Below, one piece after another: positions 47,499 through 55,444 of a DNA stretch of 64,000 nucleotides. The translations under genes were made by a program, and so were the position numbers. Every line of letters begins with the position of its first letter. The stretch's first letter is position 1. The notes below the pieces were generated by a model, which worked only from the letters and a program-made list of their open reading frames with translations, did no database searches and was not told the DNA's origin. Origin of the DNA: Kytococcus schroeteri (GTDB lineage: Bacteria; Actinomycetota; Actinomycetes; Actinomycetales; Dermatophilaceae); the NCBI RefSeq assembly GCF_002847825.1, contig NZ_PKIZ01000004.1:64611-128610 (forward strand), in the 5' to 3' direction.

Positions 47499-48767
47499 AT
47501 GACCATCTCCCGTCGTTCCGTGGTGCGTGGCGCCGCGTGGACCGCTCCGGCTGTTGCCATTGCGGCCCAGGCTCCCGCCATCGCCGCCTCTCCTGCCGTC
47601 TGCCCCACCGCAGCTTCCATTGCCGCGACCGGTTCGCTGTTCGTGCACACCGGTGCTGGCTACACCGGTTCCGCGTCCACCAACCCGAGCTTCCGGGCGG
47701 ACACCGCCTACTGGGGTGCGGACGCGGACGCCCGCAACGCCGGTACGCACTACACCATCCGCATCGGCCGCCTGGACCTGCGCAACGCCGCGCCCGAGGG
47801 TGCCACCGGTTTCAAGATCGTTGACGACCCGGCCACCGCCATCATTCGCACCCTGAACGGTGTCGAGGGTCAGGCGACCGTCACCGGTTACGCCGTGAAC
47901 ACCGTCCAGCTGCTGACCGCCCCGGTGAACACCGACATGTACATCCAGACCACCATCCCGTGGGTGGAGGCCACCGGTACCGGTGGCCGCGAGGACGGCA
48001 ACAAGCTGGCCTCCCTGTCCGTGCCGCTGAACATCCAGTTCACCCAGGGCCTCGAGCCGATCGTGGACCCGACCACCGGCGCCGCCTGCCCGCCTGTGAC
48101 CGTGTACGCGAACTACTGCTACGACGGCGACACCGGCTACTACCTGAGCGCCACCGGTCTGGAGAACGGCCTGCAGGGCTTCAGCTTCTCCGAGGGTCCC
48201 GCGAACACCTGCGGTCCGCTCACCACCACGTCCTACCCGGACATCGTCACGCCGAACGACGCGGGCTGGACCTACACCGCTTCCGCTTATGTCGAGCCGG
48301 TTCCGGCTGACTGGCCGGGCGCCCCGACCCCGGGCGCCATCGATGGCACCGTCTTCACCGCGCGTCTGGGCCGTCTGGACTTCAGCGGTGTGGCCCCGGC
48401 CGGCGCCACCGGCTTCCGCATCCGCCACATGGATGACGCCGTTGTCCGCACGCTGTCCGGGACCGAGGGCACCGCTGATGTCCGCGGCTTCAGCGCCAAC
48501 GACGTCATGCCGATCGGCGCCCCGTCCGGTGTGGACGCCTACCTCCACACCACCATCCCCTACTCCTGGACCAGTGTGGATGCCAACCGTCTGGCGTCCG
48601 CCTCCATCCCGGTGACGATCGAGTTCTACAACGGCCTTACGCTGACCTCGACGGACTCCGACATCTGGCTGAACTACTGCTACAACGTCGGCCGCGCCAA
48701 GGCTGAGGCCTCTGGCCTCATCGCCCCGTTTGTGTCCTCCGCCAGCCCGGTGGACCCCTGCGCCTGA
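47499..48767 (+). CDS. Tat-signal secreted protein C with tandem duplicated domain
   Basis: 422 residues. Twin-arginine signal SRRSVVRGAAWTAPAVAIA with cleavage near APAIAAS (~31). Residues ~84-225 and ~284-413 are clearly homologous to each other: RIGRLDL/RLGRLDF, EGATGFKI/AGATGFRI, IRTLNGVEG/VRTLSGTEG, TTIPW/TTIPY, NKLASLSVP/NRLASASIP and NYCY in both. Each repeat keeps one NYCY cysteine. The pattern is that of two all-beta modules exported folded. No enzymatic motif, membrane anchor or sorting signal is visible. The function is unknown; an adhesin or envelope structural role would be guesswork. It is flanked by its own promoter and terminator. Confidence 0.8.
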   Translation: MTISRRSVVRGAAWTAPAVAIAAQAPAIAASPAVCPTAASIAATGSLFVHTGAGYTGSASTNPSFRADTAYWGADADARNAGTHYTIRIGRLDLRNAAPEGATGFKIVDDPATAIIRTLNGVEGQATVTGYAVNTVQLLTAPVNTDMYIQTTIPWVEATGTGGREDGNKLASLSVPLNIQFTQGLEPIVDPTTGAACPPVTVYANYCYDGDTGYYLSATGLENGLQGFSFSEGPANTCGPLTTTSYPDIVTPNDAGWTYTASAYVEPVPADWPGAPTPGAIDGTVFTARLGRLDFSGVAPAGATGFRIRHMDDAVVRTLSGTEGTADVRGFSANDVMPIGAPSGVDAYLHTTIPYSWTSVDANRLASASIPVTIEFYNGLTLTSTDSDIWLNYCYNVGRAKAEASGLIAPFVSSASPVDPCA

Positions 48768-48780
48768 TCCGCGCAACCGC

Positions 48781-48823
48781 CCGCAGGGGCGCATGGACCG
48801 CTTCGGTCCGTGCGCCCCTGCGG
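48781..48823 (+). terminator. Terminator of the 47499 gene
   Basis: A continuous 20-bp stem (one G.U pair) with a tiny loop, followed by CGTTTTC. Convergent arsR-type transcription also ends here. Confidence 0.8.
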
Positions 48824-48878
48824 CGTTTTCGGTCTCATCACCCGCTCGGCGGCGCCGCCGCCCGCGGGGGCCGGCCGC

Positions 48879-49442
48879 TCAATCCACGGGGAGCAGGGCC
48901 GTCCAGGCCACCACGCGCTGGGCGCCCGGGGTCCCCTGCCCGATGCGGCGGTACCGCGCCAGCACGGCGTCCAGCTCGGCGCGGAGGGCCACGGCCTGAT
49001 CCGCGCTGACCAGGACGGTGGCGTCCTGCAGGCCGGTCGCCGCAGCCCAGGTGGGGTCCTCGGTCGCGGTGTCGATGTGGGTGTGCGCCCGCCGGGTGAA
49101 GAGGTCCACCAGGTCGTGGTCGAGCCAGGTCGACAGTGCTGCCTCCGTCTCGTCAGCCTCCCCCGCATCTCCCGGCTCCCCGGCCGGGGTCCAGGAGTCC
49201 TGGACCGCGGACCAGAAGCGCCGGCGGCCGGGGCCGTCCTCGACGGTGACGAACCCGGCGGCCTCGAGTGCGCGCAGGTGGTAACTGGTCACCCCGGTGT
49301 TCGTGTCCAGTCGCCGCGCGAGGTCGGCGGACGTGGCGGTGCCGTGCAGCCGCAGCTCGGTGACGAGGCGGGTCCGCATCGGGTGCGCGAGCGCGCGGGG
49401 GTCGGCGCGGCCGGTCCCAGCGGGAGGATGAGGAGGAGCCAT
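48879..49442 (-). CDS. ArsR-type winged-helix repressor
   Basis: 187 residues. An N-terminal winged helix (residues ~17-75: MRTRLVTELRLHGTATSADL, then GVTSYHLRALEAAGFV and the wing GRRRFWSA) is followed by a ~110-residue C-terminal part of unknown role. No Cys metal site is visible, so it is not an obvious metal sensor. The ATG at 49442 lies in a triple TGTGCACA array that also covers its promoter, indicating autorepression. It is monocistronic and convergent with the secreted protein at 47499; its other targets are unknown. Confidence 0.8.
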   Translation of the reverse strand: MAPPHPPAGTGRADPRALAHPMRTRLVTELRLHGTATSADLARRLDTNTGVTSYHLRALEAAGFVTVEDGPGRRRFWSAVQDSWTPAGEPGDAGEADETEAALSTWLDHDLVDLFTRRAHTHIDTATEDPTWAAATGLQDATVLVSADQAVALRAELDAVLARYRRIGQGTPGAQRVVAWTALLPVD

Positions 49443-49478
49443 GCTGTGCACAATACCTGTGCACAGCATGTGTGCACA
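49441..49478 (-). promoter_or_regulatory. Triple TGTGCACA operator with leaderless promoter
   Basis: TGTGCACA occurs at 49445, 49458 and 49471, each 13 bases apart; the first two form part of a perfect 12-bp inverted repeat (49441-49469). On the minus strand TATTGT (49455-49450) is a -10 box seven bases before the ATG and TGTGCA (49478-49473) a possible -35 at 17 bases. The repeats cover all promoter elements. Confidence 0.75.
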
Positions 49479-49550
49479 GCTCGGTGCGGGACCCGTCGAG
49501 GCGGCCGTACGCCGCATCGTTCCAACGATTCGAGCCCCGGCGGCAGCGAC

Positions 49551-49579
49551 TTGGGCGCTGGCGGAGAGGCCCGTAAACT
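49551..49579 (+). promoter_or_regulatory. Promoter of rplM-rpsI
   Basis: TTGGGC, 17-base spacer, TAAACT. The leader to rplM is about 120 bases. Confidence 0.65.
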
Positions 49580-49708
49580 AGGGGGTCGGCGCTGCGCCGG
49601 GAGCATCACCACGACGCTGTCCGTCACCTCACCAGGTGGACGAGACCCACTGTGGCCGGCACCCGTCAGCGCGCGACCCCCTGTACGACCCTCGAGAAAG
49701 TGCGATTC

Positions 49709-50158
49709 ATGCGTACCCACACCCCGAAGCAGGCGGAGATCCTGGACGGCCGCGTCTGGCACGTCATCGACGCCACCGACGTGGTGCTCGGCCGCCTCGC
49801 GAGCCACACCGCAGCGCTGCTGCGCGGCAAGCACAAGGCGAACTTCGCGCCCCACGTCGACACCGGCGACTTCGTCATCATCATCAACGCCGAGAAGGTG
49901 GCCCTGACCGGCGCCAAGCTCGCCCAGAAGCGTGCCTACCGCCACTCCGGCTTCCCGGGTGGTCTGCGCTCGGAGACCTACGCCGAGATGCTGGAGAAGC
50001 ACCCCACCCGCGCGGTGGAGAAGGCCGTGCGCGGCATGCTGCCGAAGAACCGTCTGGGCCGTCAGCAGCTCACCAAGCTGAAGGTCTACGCCGGCGCCGA
50101 GCACCCGCACGCCGCCCAGCAGCCCCAGCCCTTCGAGATCACCCAGGTTGCGCAGTAA
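49709..50158 (+). CDS. rplM: 50S ribosomal protein L13
   Basis: 149 residues from the ATG at 49709 ([20 protein letters not shown]), with GAGAAAG upstream. [20 protein letters not shown] and [11 protein letters not shown] are typical. An early 50S assembly protein. Pairs with rpsI, as everywhere. Confidence 0.97.
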   Translation: MRTHTPKQAEILDGRVWHVIDATDVVLGRLASHTAALLRGKHKANFAPHVDTGDFVIIINAEKVALTGAKLAQKRAYRHSGFPGGLRSETYAEMLEKHPTRAVEKAVRGMLPKNRLGRQQLTKLKVYAGAEHPHAAQQPQPFEITQVAQ

Positions 50159-50199
50159 GGCCACGGGCCCTGCGCAGAGAAGCGACCAAGGAGAAACCC

Positions 50200-50709
50200 G
50201 TGGCTGAGAACACCACCGAGAACACCGCCGTCGAGGCCGACGAGGCCCCGATGACGTCCTACACCTCCGAGTCCGCCCCGGTGGCCACCGAGGAGGGTGC
50301 CGAGCGCCGTCCGATGGCCTCCGGCCCCGGCGCCGGCCTGGGCCGACGCAAGCAGGCCGTGGCCCGCGTGCGCCTCGTGCCGGGCTCCGGCCAGTGGACC
50401 GTGAACGGCTCCTCCCTGGAGGAGTACTTCCCCAACAAGCTGCACCAGCAGGAGGTCAACGACCCGCTGACCCTGCTGGAGCTCGCCGGTCAGTTCGACG
50501 TGATGGTGCGCGTCCACGGCGGCGGCAAGTCCGGCCAGGCCGGCGCCGTCCGTCTGGGTGTGGCCCGCGCGCTGAACGAGATCGACACCGAGCTCAACCG
50601 CCCGGCCCTCAAGAAGGCCGGCTTCCTCACGCGTGACCCGCGTGCGACCGAGCGCAAGAAGGCCGGTCTCAAGAAGGCCCGCAAGGCCTCGCAGTTCAGC
50701 AAGCGCTGA
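50200..50709 (+). CDS. rpsI: 30S ribosomal protein S9
   Basis: 169 residues; ~45 N-terminal residues (Glu/Thr-rich) precede the core [19 protein letters not shown]. The C-terminal [12 protein letters not shown] tail reaches P-site tRNA. GTG start at 50200 with AAGGAG eight bases upstream. Confidence 0.97.
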   Translation: MAENTTENTAVEADEAPMTSYTSESAPVATEEGAERRPMASGPGAGLGRRKQAVARVRLVPGSGQWTVNGSSLEEYFPNKLHQQEVNDPLTLLELAGQFDVMVRVHGGGKSGQAGAVRLGVARALNEIDTELNRPALKKAGFLTRDPRATERKKAGLKKARKASQFSKR

Positions 50710-50725
50710 CCACCCGGCACCACCT

Positions 50726-50757
50726 CGAAGGGCCTCCGCTGCGGTGGGGGCCCTTCG
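50726..50757 (+). terminator. Terminator of rplM-rpsI
   Basis: A 14-bp stem with two G.U pairs, 17 bases after the rpsI stop. Confidence 0.7.
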
Positions 50758-50829
50758 TCGTGCCTGCGTACCCCCTGCCTGTGAAGCCCGCCACGGGCTG
50801 GTGGACCGTGAACTGCCTGCTCGCGTCGG

Positions 50830-50835
50830 TACAGT
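50830..50835 (+). promoter_or_regulatory. -10 box of leaderless glmM promoter
   Basis: TACAGT ends seven bases before the ATG; GTGAAC at 50808, 16 bases upstream, may be the -35. Confidence 0.55.
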
Positions 50836-50842
50836 GCCGGAC

Positions 50843-52234
50843 ATGCCTCGACTCTTCGGAACCGACGGCGCTCGCGGACTGGCGAACGCCGACATCACGC
50901 CCGAGCTCGCCCTCGGCCTGTCCCTCTCCGCGGCCCGGGAGGTCCTCTCCTCGGCGGATGCCTCCGGCCCCTCGGTGCCTGCCGCCAGCGCCGCGGAGGA
51001 CCCCGAGCACTCGGTGCGCGCCCACGCCATCGTGGGGCGCGACCCGCGTGCCAGCGGCGAGTTCCTGAGCGCGGCCACGGTCGCCGGCCTCGCCTCGGCG
51101 GGCCTGGACGTGTACGACGCCGGCGTGCTGCCCACCCCGGCCATCGCCTTCCTCACCAAGACCACGCACGCCTCCCTGGGGGCCATGCTGTCGGCCTCCC
51201 ACAACCCGATGCCGGACAACGGCATCAAGTTCTTCGCCGAGGGCGGCTACAAGCTCCCCGACGAGATGGAGGACCGCATCGAGGCGGGCATGGGCGAGCA
51301 GTGGGACCGCCCCACCGGGGCCCGCGTGGGGCGCGTGCTGCCCTACGAGCGCGGCGCCGACGCCTACGTGGAGCACCTGCTGGCAGCCCTGCCCAACCGC
51401 CTCGACGGCCTGCACGTGGTGATCGACGCAGCCAACGGTGCGGCCAGCGAGGTCGGCCCCCGCGCCTTCCGTGAGGCCGGGGCCAAGGTGACCGTCATCG
51501 GCAACGCCCCGGACGGCCTGAACATCAACGACGGCTGCGGGTCCACCCACCTGGGCCCGCTGCAGGCCGCCGTGCCCGCCTACGGCGCCGACTTCGGTGT
51601 GGCCTTCGACGGGGACGCCGACCGCTGCCTGGCCGTGGACGCCGAGGGCAACGAGGTGACCGGCGACCAGGTGATGGCGCTGCTGGCGCTGTCCCTGAAG
51701 GACCGCGGTGCGCTGGCCAACGACACCCTCGTGGCCACCGTCATGAGCAACCAGGGGCTGGTGCAGGCCATGGAGGCCGCCGGCATCCAGGTGGTGCGCT
51801 CCAAGGTGGGGGACCGCTACGTGCTGGAGGACATGCGTGCCGGTGGGCACACCCTGGGCGGTGAGCAGTCCGGCCACGTGATCCTGCTCGACCACGGCAC
51901 CACGGGTGACGGTGTGCTGACCGGGCTCATGCTGGCGGCGCGGGTGGCCGAGACGCGCACGCCGCTGGCCGAGCTGGCCGCGTGCATGCAGCTGCTGCCG
52001 CAGACGCTCATCAACGTGCAGGGCGTGGACAAGGAGCGCCTCGAGGGTGACCCCACGGTCGCTGCCGCCGTGGCCGAGGTGGAGGCCGAGCTGGGCGCCG
52101 GCGGGCGTGTGCTGCTGCGAAAGTCCGGCACCGAGCCCGTGGTCCGGGTGATGGTGGAGGCACCCACGCAGGACCTCGCTGCGGCCAAGGCCGAGCAGCT
52201 CGCGGACGTGGTGCGCAGCGCGCTCGCCCTCTGA
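50843..52234 (+). CDS. glmM: Phosphoglucosamine mutase
   Basis: 463 residues, starting [14 protein letters not shown]. Phosphoserine Ser119 in SASHNP, metal loop DGDADR, substrate loop GGEQSGH and phosphate-binding [12 protein letters not shown]. Converts glucosamine 6-phosphate to glucosamine 1-phosphate for peptidoglycan. The loop around residues 38-56 is longer and Ala/Ser/Pro-rich. No Shine-Dalgarno; the -10 box immediately upstream argues for a leaderless message. Confidence 0.95.
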   Translation: MPRLFGTDGARGLANADITPELALGLSLSAAREVLSSADASGPSVPAASAAEDPEHSVRAHAIVGRDPRASGEFLSAATVAGLASAGLDVYDAGVLPTPAIAFLTKTTHASLGAMLSASHNPMPDNGIKFFAEGGYKLPDEMEDRIEAGMGEQWDRPTGARVGRVLPYERGADAYVEHLLAALPNRLDGLHVVIDAANGAASEVGPRAFREAGAKVTVIGNAPDGLNINDGCGSTHLGPLQAAVPAYGADFGVAFDGDADRCLAVDAEGNEVTGDQVMALLALSLKDRGALANDTLVATVMSNQGLVQAMEAAGIQVVRSKVGDRYVLEDMRAGGHTLGGEQSGHVILLDHGTTGDGVLTGLMLAARVAETRTPLAELAACMQLLPQTLINVQGVDKERLEGDPTVAAAVAEVEAELGAGGRVLLRKSGTEPVVRVMVEAPTQDLAAAKAEQLADVVRSALAL

Positions 52235-52247
52235 TCCGGGTCGTCGA

Positions 52248-52287
52248 CAGGGGTGCACCGGTCCCCGTCGCGACCGGTGCGCCCCTG
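52248..52287 (+). terminator. Terminator of glmM
   Basis: A 16-bp stem (one G.U) starting 14 bases after the stop codon. Confidence 0.8.
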
Positions 52288-52352
52288 CATCCACCGCGCC
52301 ACCCGTCGTGACGTGTCACTCACGCGCGCAAGGGATTTCACCACCATGGCGC

Positions 52353-52601
52353 GTGTCTCGGATCATATTCGACCCCTTCGGGGGCGAGTACGTGTTCTGC
52401 GGGTGTGGTGTCTACCGCATCACCCTGACCCGTCCGATGGCCGCGTGGGCGAACGCCGACTTCATCTGGTCCGACGCCCACTGGTTCGCTCCCGCCGAGC
52501 GTGACAGCGTCTCCATCCGTGTGGAGTCCCTCGGTGGCGTGGTGGGCCCGAAAACCGACAACAACCTCGCGGTGTACGACAACAACGGCAAGGGCTTCTG
52601 A
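52353..52601 (+). CDS. Small orphan ORF, possibly frameshifted at its start
   Basis: 82 residues from the GTG at 52353: SRIIFDPFGGEYVFCGCG.. to ..NNLAVYDNNGKGF. The composition (aromatics, Asn, moderate charge) looks like a folded protein and not like a shadow frame, and a dedicated hairpin follows. However, the only good initiation site (AAGGGA plus ATG at 52346) is in another frame, one base out. So the gene may have lost or gained a base near its start, or it may be a remnant. The CGCG pair of cysteines and the beta-rich look recall secreted proteins, but no signal is present. I do not recognise it. Confidence 0.4.
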   Translation: MSRIIFDPFGGEYVFCGCGVYRITLTRPMAAWANADFIWSDAHWFAPAERDSVSIRVESLGGVVGPKTDNNLAVYDNNGKGF

Positions 52602-52614
52602 GTCAGATCCCGCA

Positions 52615-52657
52615 CGAGTGAGCCCCCTCCACCCACTGGGTGGAGGGGGCTCACTCG
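52615..52657. terminator. Bidirectional terminator between the orphan ORF and carbonic anhydrase
   Basis: A 20-bp perfect stem with an ACT loop, the longest uninterrupted stem in the window. Confidence 0.8.
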
Positions 52658-52672
52658 TTCCACGGTCCCTTC

Positions 52673-53296
52673 TCAGAGACCGTGCTGGGCCACCACGCGG
52701 ACCGTGCCGTTGGCCAGGTCGTAGGCCGCCCCGACGATGCCTAGGGTGCCGGACTCCAGGCGCTCGCCGATGAGGCGGGAACGCTCGGGCAGCAGGTCCA
52801 CCGTGGCGGCCACGTGCTGCTCCATGATCCCGCGCGCGTCGGTGACCTGCTGGCGGTGGGCCGTCAGCACGCTCGGGGTCACCTTCTGCACCACGTCGGA
52901 GAGGTGGCCGGGGGGCATGTCGCCGCTGGCGTGCGCGGTCATGGCGGCCTTCACCGCGCCGCACGAGTCGTGCCCGAGCACCACGATGAGGGGGATGTCC
53001 AGCACGTGGCTGCCGAACTCGAGGGTGCCCAGCACCGAGGAGTCGAGGATCTGGCCCGCGGTGCGCGTGACGAAGAGGTCGCCGATGCCGCGGTCGAAGA
53101 TCATCTCCGCGGCCACCCGGGAGTCCGCGCAGCCGAAGACGGTGGCGAAGGGGGCCTGCCCGTGGCTCTGCGTGGCGCGCCGCGCGGCGTCCTGGTTGGG
53201 GTGCAGGGGCGAGTCGGCCACGAAGCGGGCGTTGCCCTCGAGCATGATCTTCCACGCCTGGGCGGGAGTCGGGTCGTCGATGCGCATGGGGGTCAT
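52673..53296 (-). CDS. Beta-class carbonic anhydrase
   Basis: 207 residues. Zinc ligands Cys56, His109 and Cys112, with the Asp58-Arg60 dyad in GCADSRV and GHDSCGAVKAA. Interconverts CO2 and bicarbonate for anaplerotic and fatty-acid carboxylases in the cytosol. Start at 53296 (MTPMRIDD) or 53287 (MRIDD); neither has a clear Shine-Dalgarno. No signal peptide. It lies downstream of glpX but behind a hairpin. Confidence 0.9.
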   Translation of the reverse strand: MTPMRIDDPTPAQAWKIMLEGNARFVADSPLHPNQDAARRATQSHGQAPFATVFGCADSRVAAEMIFDRGIGDLFVTRTAGQILDSSVLGTLEFGSHVLDIPLIVVLGHDSCGAVKAAMTAHASGDMPPGHLSDVVQKVTPSVLTAHRQQVTDARGIMEQHVAATVDLLPERSRLIGERLESGTLGIVGAAYDLANGTVRVVAQHGL

Positions 53297-53327
53297 CCCA
53301 CCACGCGATGCTGGGAGGAGTCGCGCT

Positions 53328-53349
53328 CGGGGCCCGGCGTCGGGCCCCG
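53328..53349 (-). terminator. Terminator of glpX
   Basis: A 9-bp perfect stem with a GCGT loop (on the plus strand) between the glpX stop and the carbonic anhydrase start. Confidence 0.6.
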
Positions 53350-53358
53350 GGGCCTGCG

Positions 53359-54345
53359 TCAGAGGACCTCGGCGACCTTCTGCAGGCGGTGGTCGCCCAC
53401 GACCTCGCGCAGGGTGCCGGAGGCCGAGCGCATCACCAGGGAGTGGGTGCGGGCGCCGTCGGTGCCGAAGCGGACGCCGTCCAGCAGCTCGCCGTCGGTG
53501 ATGCCGGTGGCGACGAAGTAGCAGTCCCCGGTGACCAGCTGCTCGGTGGTGAGCACGGCGTCCAGGTCGAGGCCGGCGTCGAGGGCCTTCTGGCGCTCGG
53601 CGTCGTCCTGCGGCCACAGGCGGCCCTGGATCTCGCCACCCATGCACTTCATGGCGCACGCGGCGATGATGCCCTCCGGGGTGCCGCCAATGCCCATGAG
53701 CAGGTCGATGCCGGACTCGGGGCGGGCGGCCATGATGGCGCCGGCCACGTCGCCGTCGGAGATGAAGCGGATGCGGGCACCGGCCTCGCGGATCTCGGCC
53801 ACGAGCTGGTCGTGGCGGGGGCGGTCGAGCACCACCACGGTGACGTCCTCGACCTGCTTTCCCAGGGCCCTGGCCACGGCGCGCACGTTGTCGCCGGTGG
53901 AGGCGGTGATGTCGATGGACCCCTTGGCCTGCGGGCCGACGGCGATCTTCTCCATGTAGAACACGGCGCTCGGGTCGTACATCGCGCCGCGCTCGGCCAC
54001 GGCCAGCACGGACACCGCGTTGGGCATGCCCTTGGCGGTCAGCGTGGTGCCGTCGATGGGGTCCACGGCCACGTCCACCTCGGCGCCGGAGCCGTCGCCC
54101 ACGCGCTCGCCGTTGTAGAGCATGGGGGCGTTGTCCTTCTCGCCCTCGCCGATGACGACCACGCCATTCATCGAGACGGTCGCGATCATCTCGCGCATGG
54201 CGGCCACGGCGGCGCCGTCGGCGGTGTTCTTCTCGCCGCGGCCCACCCAGCGGGCGCCGGCGATGGAGGCCGCCTCGGTGACGCGGACCAGCTCCATGGC
54301 CAGGTTGCGGTCGGCGCGCAGCGGGGACGTGGACGTGGTGGTCAT
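53359..54345 (-). CDS. glpX: Fructose-1,6-bisphosphatase class II
   Basis: 328 residues from the ATG at 54345, with AGGAGAG six bases upstream. [19 protein letters not shown] and GIGGTPEGI are the GlpX metal- and substrate-binding motifs. It is the main gluconeogenic FBPase of actinobacteria. Divergent from the DUF4245 gene. Confidence 0.95.
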   Translation of the reverse strand: MTTTSTSPLRADRNLAMELVRVTEAASIAGARWVGRGEKNTADGAAVAAMREMIATVSMNGVVVIGEGEKDNAPMLYNGERVGDGSGAEVDVAVDPIDGTTLTAKGMPNAVSVLAVAERGAMYDPSAVFYMEKIAVGPQAKGSIDITASTGDNVRAVARALGKQVEDVTVVVLDRPRHDQLVAEIREAGARIRFISDGDVAGAIMAARPESGIDLLMGIGGTPEGIIAACAMKCMGGEIQGRLWPQDDAERQKALDAGLDLDAVLTTEQLVTGDCYFVATGITDGELLDGVRFGTDGARTHSLVMRSASGTLREVVGDHRLQKVAEVL

Positions 54346-54420
54346 GAACTCTCCTGGGACGTCGTCACCCACGCGTCGGCGGTGACCCGGGGCCCCGTGA
54401 GCCTAACGCGTCAGCGGTGG

Positions 54421-54426
54421 GAGAAT
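54421..54426 (+). promoter_or_regulatory. -10 box of leaderless DUF4245 promoter
   Basis: GAGAAT seven bases before the ATG at 54434, with GTGAGC at 54397 as possible -35 (18-base spacer). It overlaps the alternative ATG at 54425. Confidence 0.45.
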
Positions 54427-54433
54427 GCGCGGC

Positions 54434-55051
54434 ATGACCGACCCCGCCGTGCAGCCCTCGCCCCCTCCTCGTCGTCGTGGGATGGGGTCCTGGCGCAGCA
54501 TGCTGTGGTCCTCGCTCATCGTGGTGGCCATCGTGCTCGTCTGGTGGGCGATGGTGGCCATGCCCGACCGGGTGCCCGAGCGGACCGTGGACGTGCGGCA
54601 GCAGACCGCCACCACAGAGCGCGAGACCGGCCGCGACATCGTGGAGGCCGTGGGGCTGTCCGGGGAGTGGCGCGCCACGCACGCCCAGCTGCGCACAGAC
54701 GGCACCGACAAGACCTGGCACGTGACCTTCAGCACCCCGCAGGGGCGTCACCTGAGCCTCGACCAGCGCCTGCTCGGCCCTGAGGGGGAGCGCGCCGGCC
54801 TGGTGCCGTGGGCCGAGGGCAAGACCGGCACCGGCGAGTACCAGGGGGAGATCGAGGCCGACGGCCGCACCTGGCGTACCACGCTGCGCCCGGACCCCGA
54901 GCGGCGTGGTGCCGTGCTGCTGGACGCCCCGGACGACTCGGCCGTGGTGGTCAGCGGCGACGCCTCGGAGGACGAGTTGCGGGCCCTCGTGGAGGCGCTG
55001 CGCTTCGACGGCGCCCCGCGGGCTCAGTCCTCGGCGTCGGCCTCCGACTGA
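54434..55051 (+). CDS. DUF4245 membrane-anchored protein
   Basis: 205 residues: a short Pro/Arg-rich cytosolic N-terminus, one membrane segment (~23-43), then an extracytoplasmic domain ending near VEALRF. This layout and the location between glpX and xseBA match the actinobacterial DUF4245 family, whose function is unknown. Its last 28 bases overlap the end of xseB on the other strand. Confidence 0.75.
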   Translation: MTDPAVQPSPPPRRRGMGSWRSMLWSSLIVVAIVLVWWAMVAMPDRVPERTVDVRQQTATTERETGRDIVEAVGLSGEWRATHAQLRTDGTDKTWHVTFSTPQGRHLSLDQRLLGPEGERAGLVPWAEGKTGTGEYQGEIEADGRTWRTTLRPDPERRGAVLLDAPDDSAVVVSGDASEDELRALVEALRFDGAPRAQSSASASD

Positions 55052-55350
55052 CCGGCGCCACCTGCGGCCGGGGCCTCCCCGGTGTCCTCGGCCTGCGCGG
55101 CCTCCCGGGCCTCGACCCGGTCGGTGATGCGCTGCTGGGCAGCGTCGAGCCACGAGGCGCAGTGGTCGGCCAGTGCCTCGCCGCGCTCCCACAGCTCCAT
55201 GGCCTCCTCCAGCGGGCGCTCGCCGCGCTCGAGGGTGGCCACGATGCCCACGAGCTCCTCGCGGGCCTGCTCGTAGGTGAGGGAGGACACCTCGGGGCGT
55301 GCGTCCTCGGTGGGGGTGCCGTCGGTCTCGGGGGTCTCGGTCGGGCTCAT
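55024..55350 (-). CDS. xseB: Exodeoxyribonuclease VII small subunit
   Basis: 108 residues; the core SLTYEQAREELVGIVATLE..LEEAMELWERGEAL is the XseB helical hairpin, with an Ala/Glu/Gly-rich tail. AGGAGG lies eight bases before the ATG. It activates XseA, with which it forms the nuclease. xseA ends 95 bases upstream. Confidence 0.9.
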   Translation of the reverse strand: MSPTETPETDGTPTEDARPEVSSLTYEQAREELVGIVATLERGERPLEEAMELWERGEALADHCASWLDAAQQRITDRVEAREAAQAEDTGEAPAAGGAGQSEADAED

Positions 55351-55444
55351 CGGGTGCCTCCTGGCGGGGTGGGGTGCGTGGTCGTCGGGTCGTACAGGGG
55401 CGTGGCCCCGGGACGGGGTGTGGGGCGGGTGTCGTCCGGTGGTG

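Noticed and set aside
52253..52504. 83-codon frame starting from the glmM terminator, containing the ATG at 52346
   Set aside because: Arg/Pro/Val-rich shadow composition after the ATG; only its Shine-Dalgarno is of interest.
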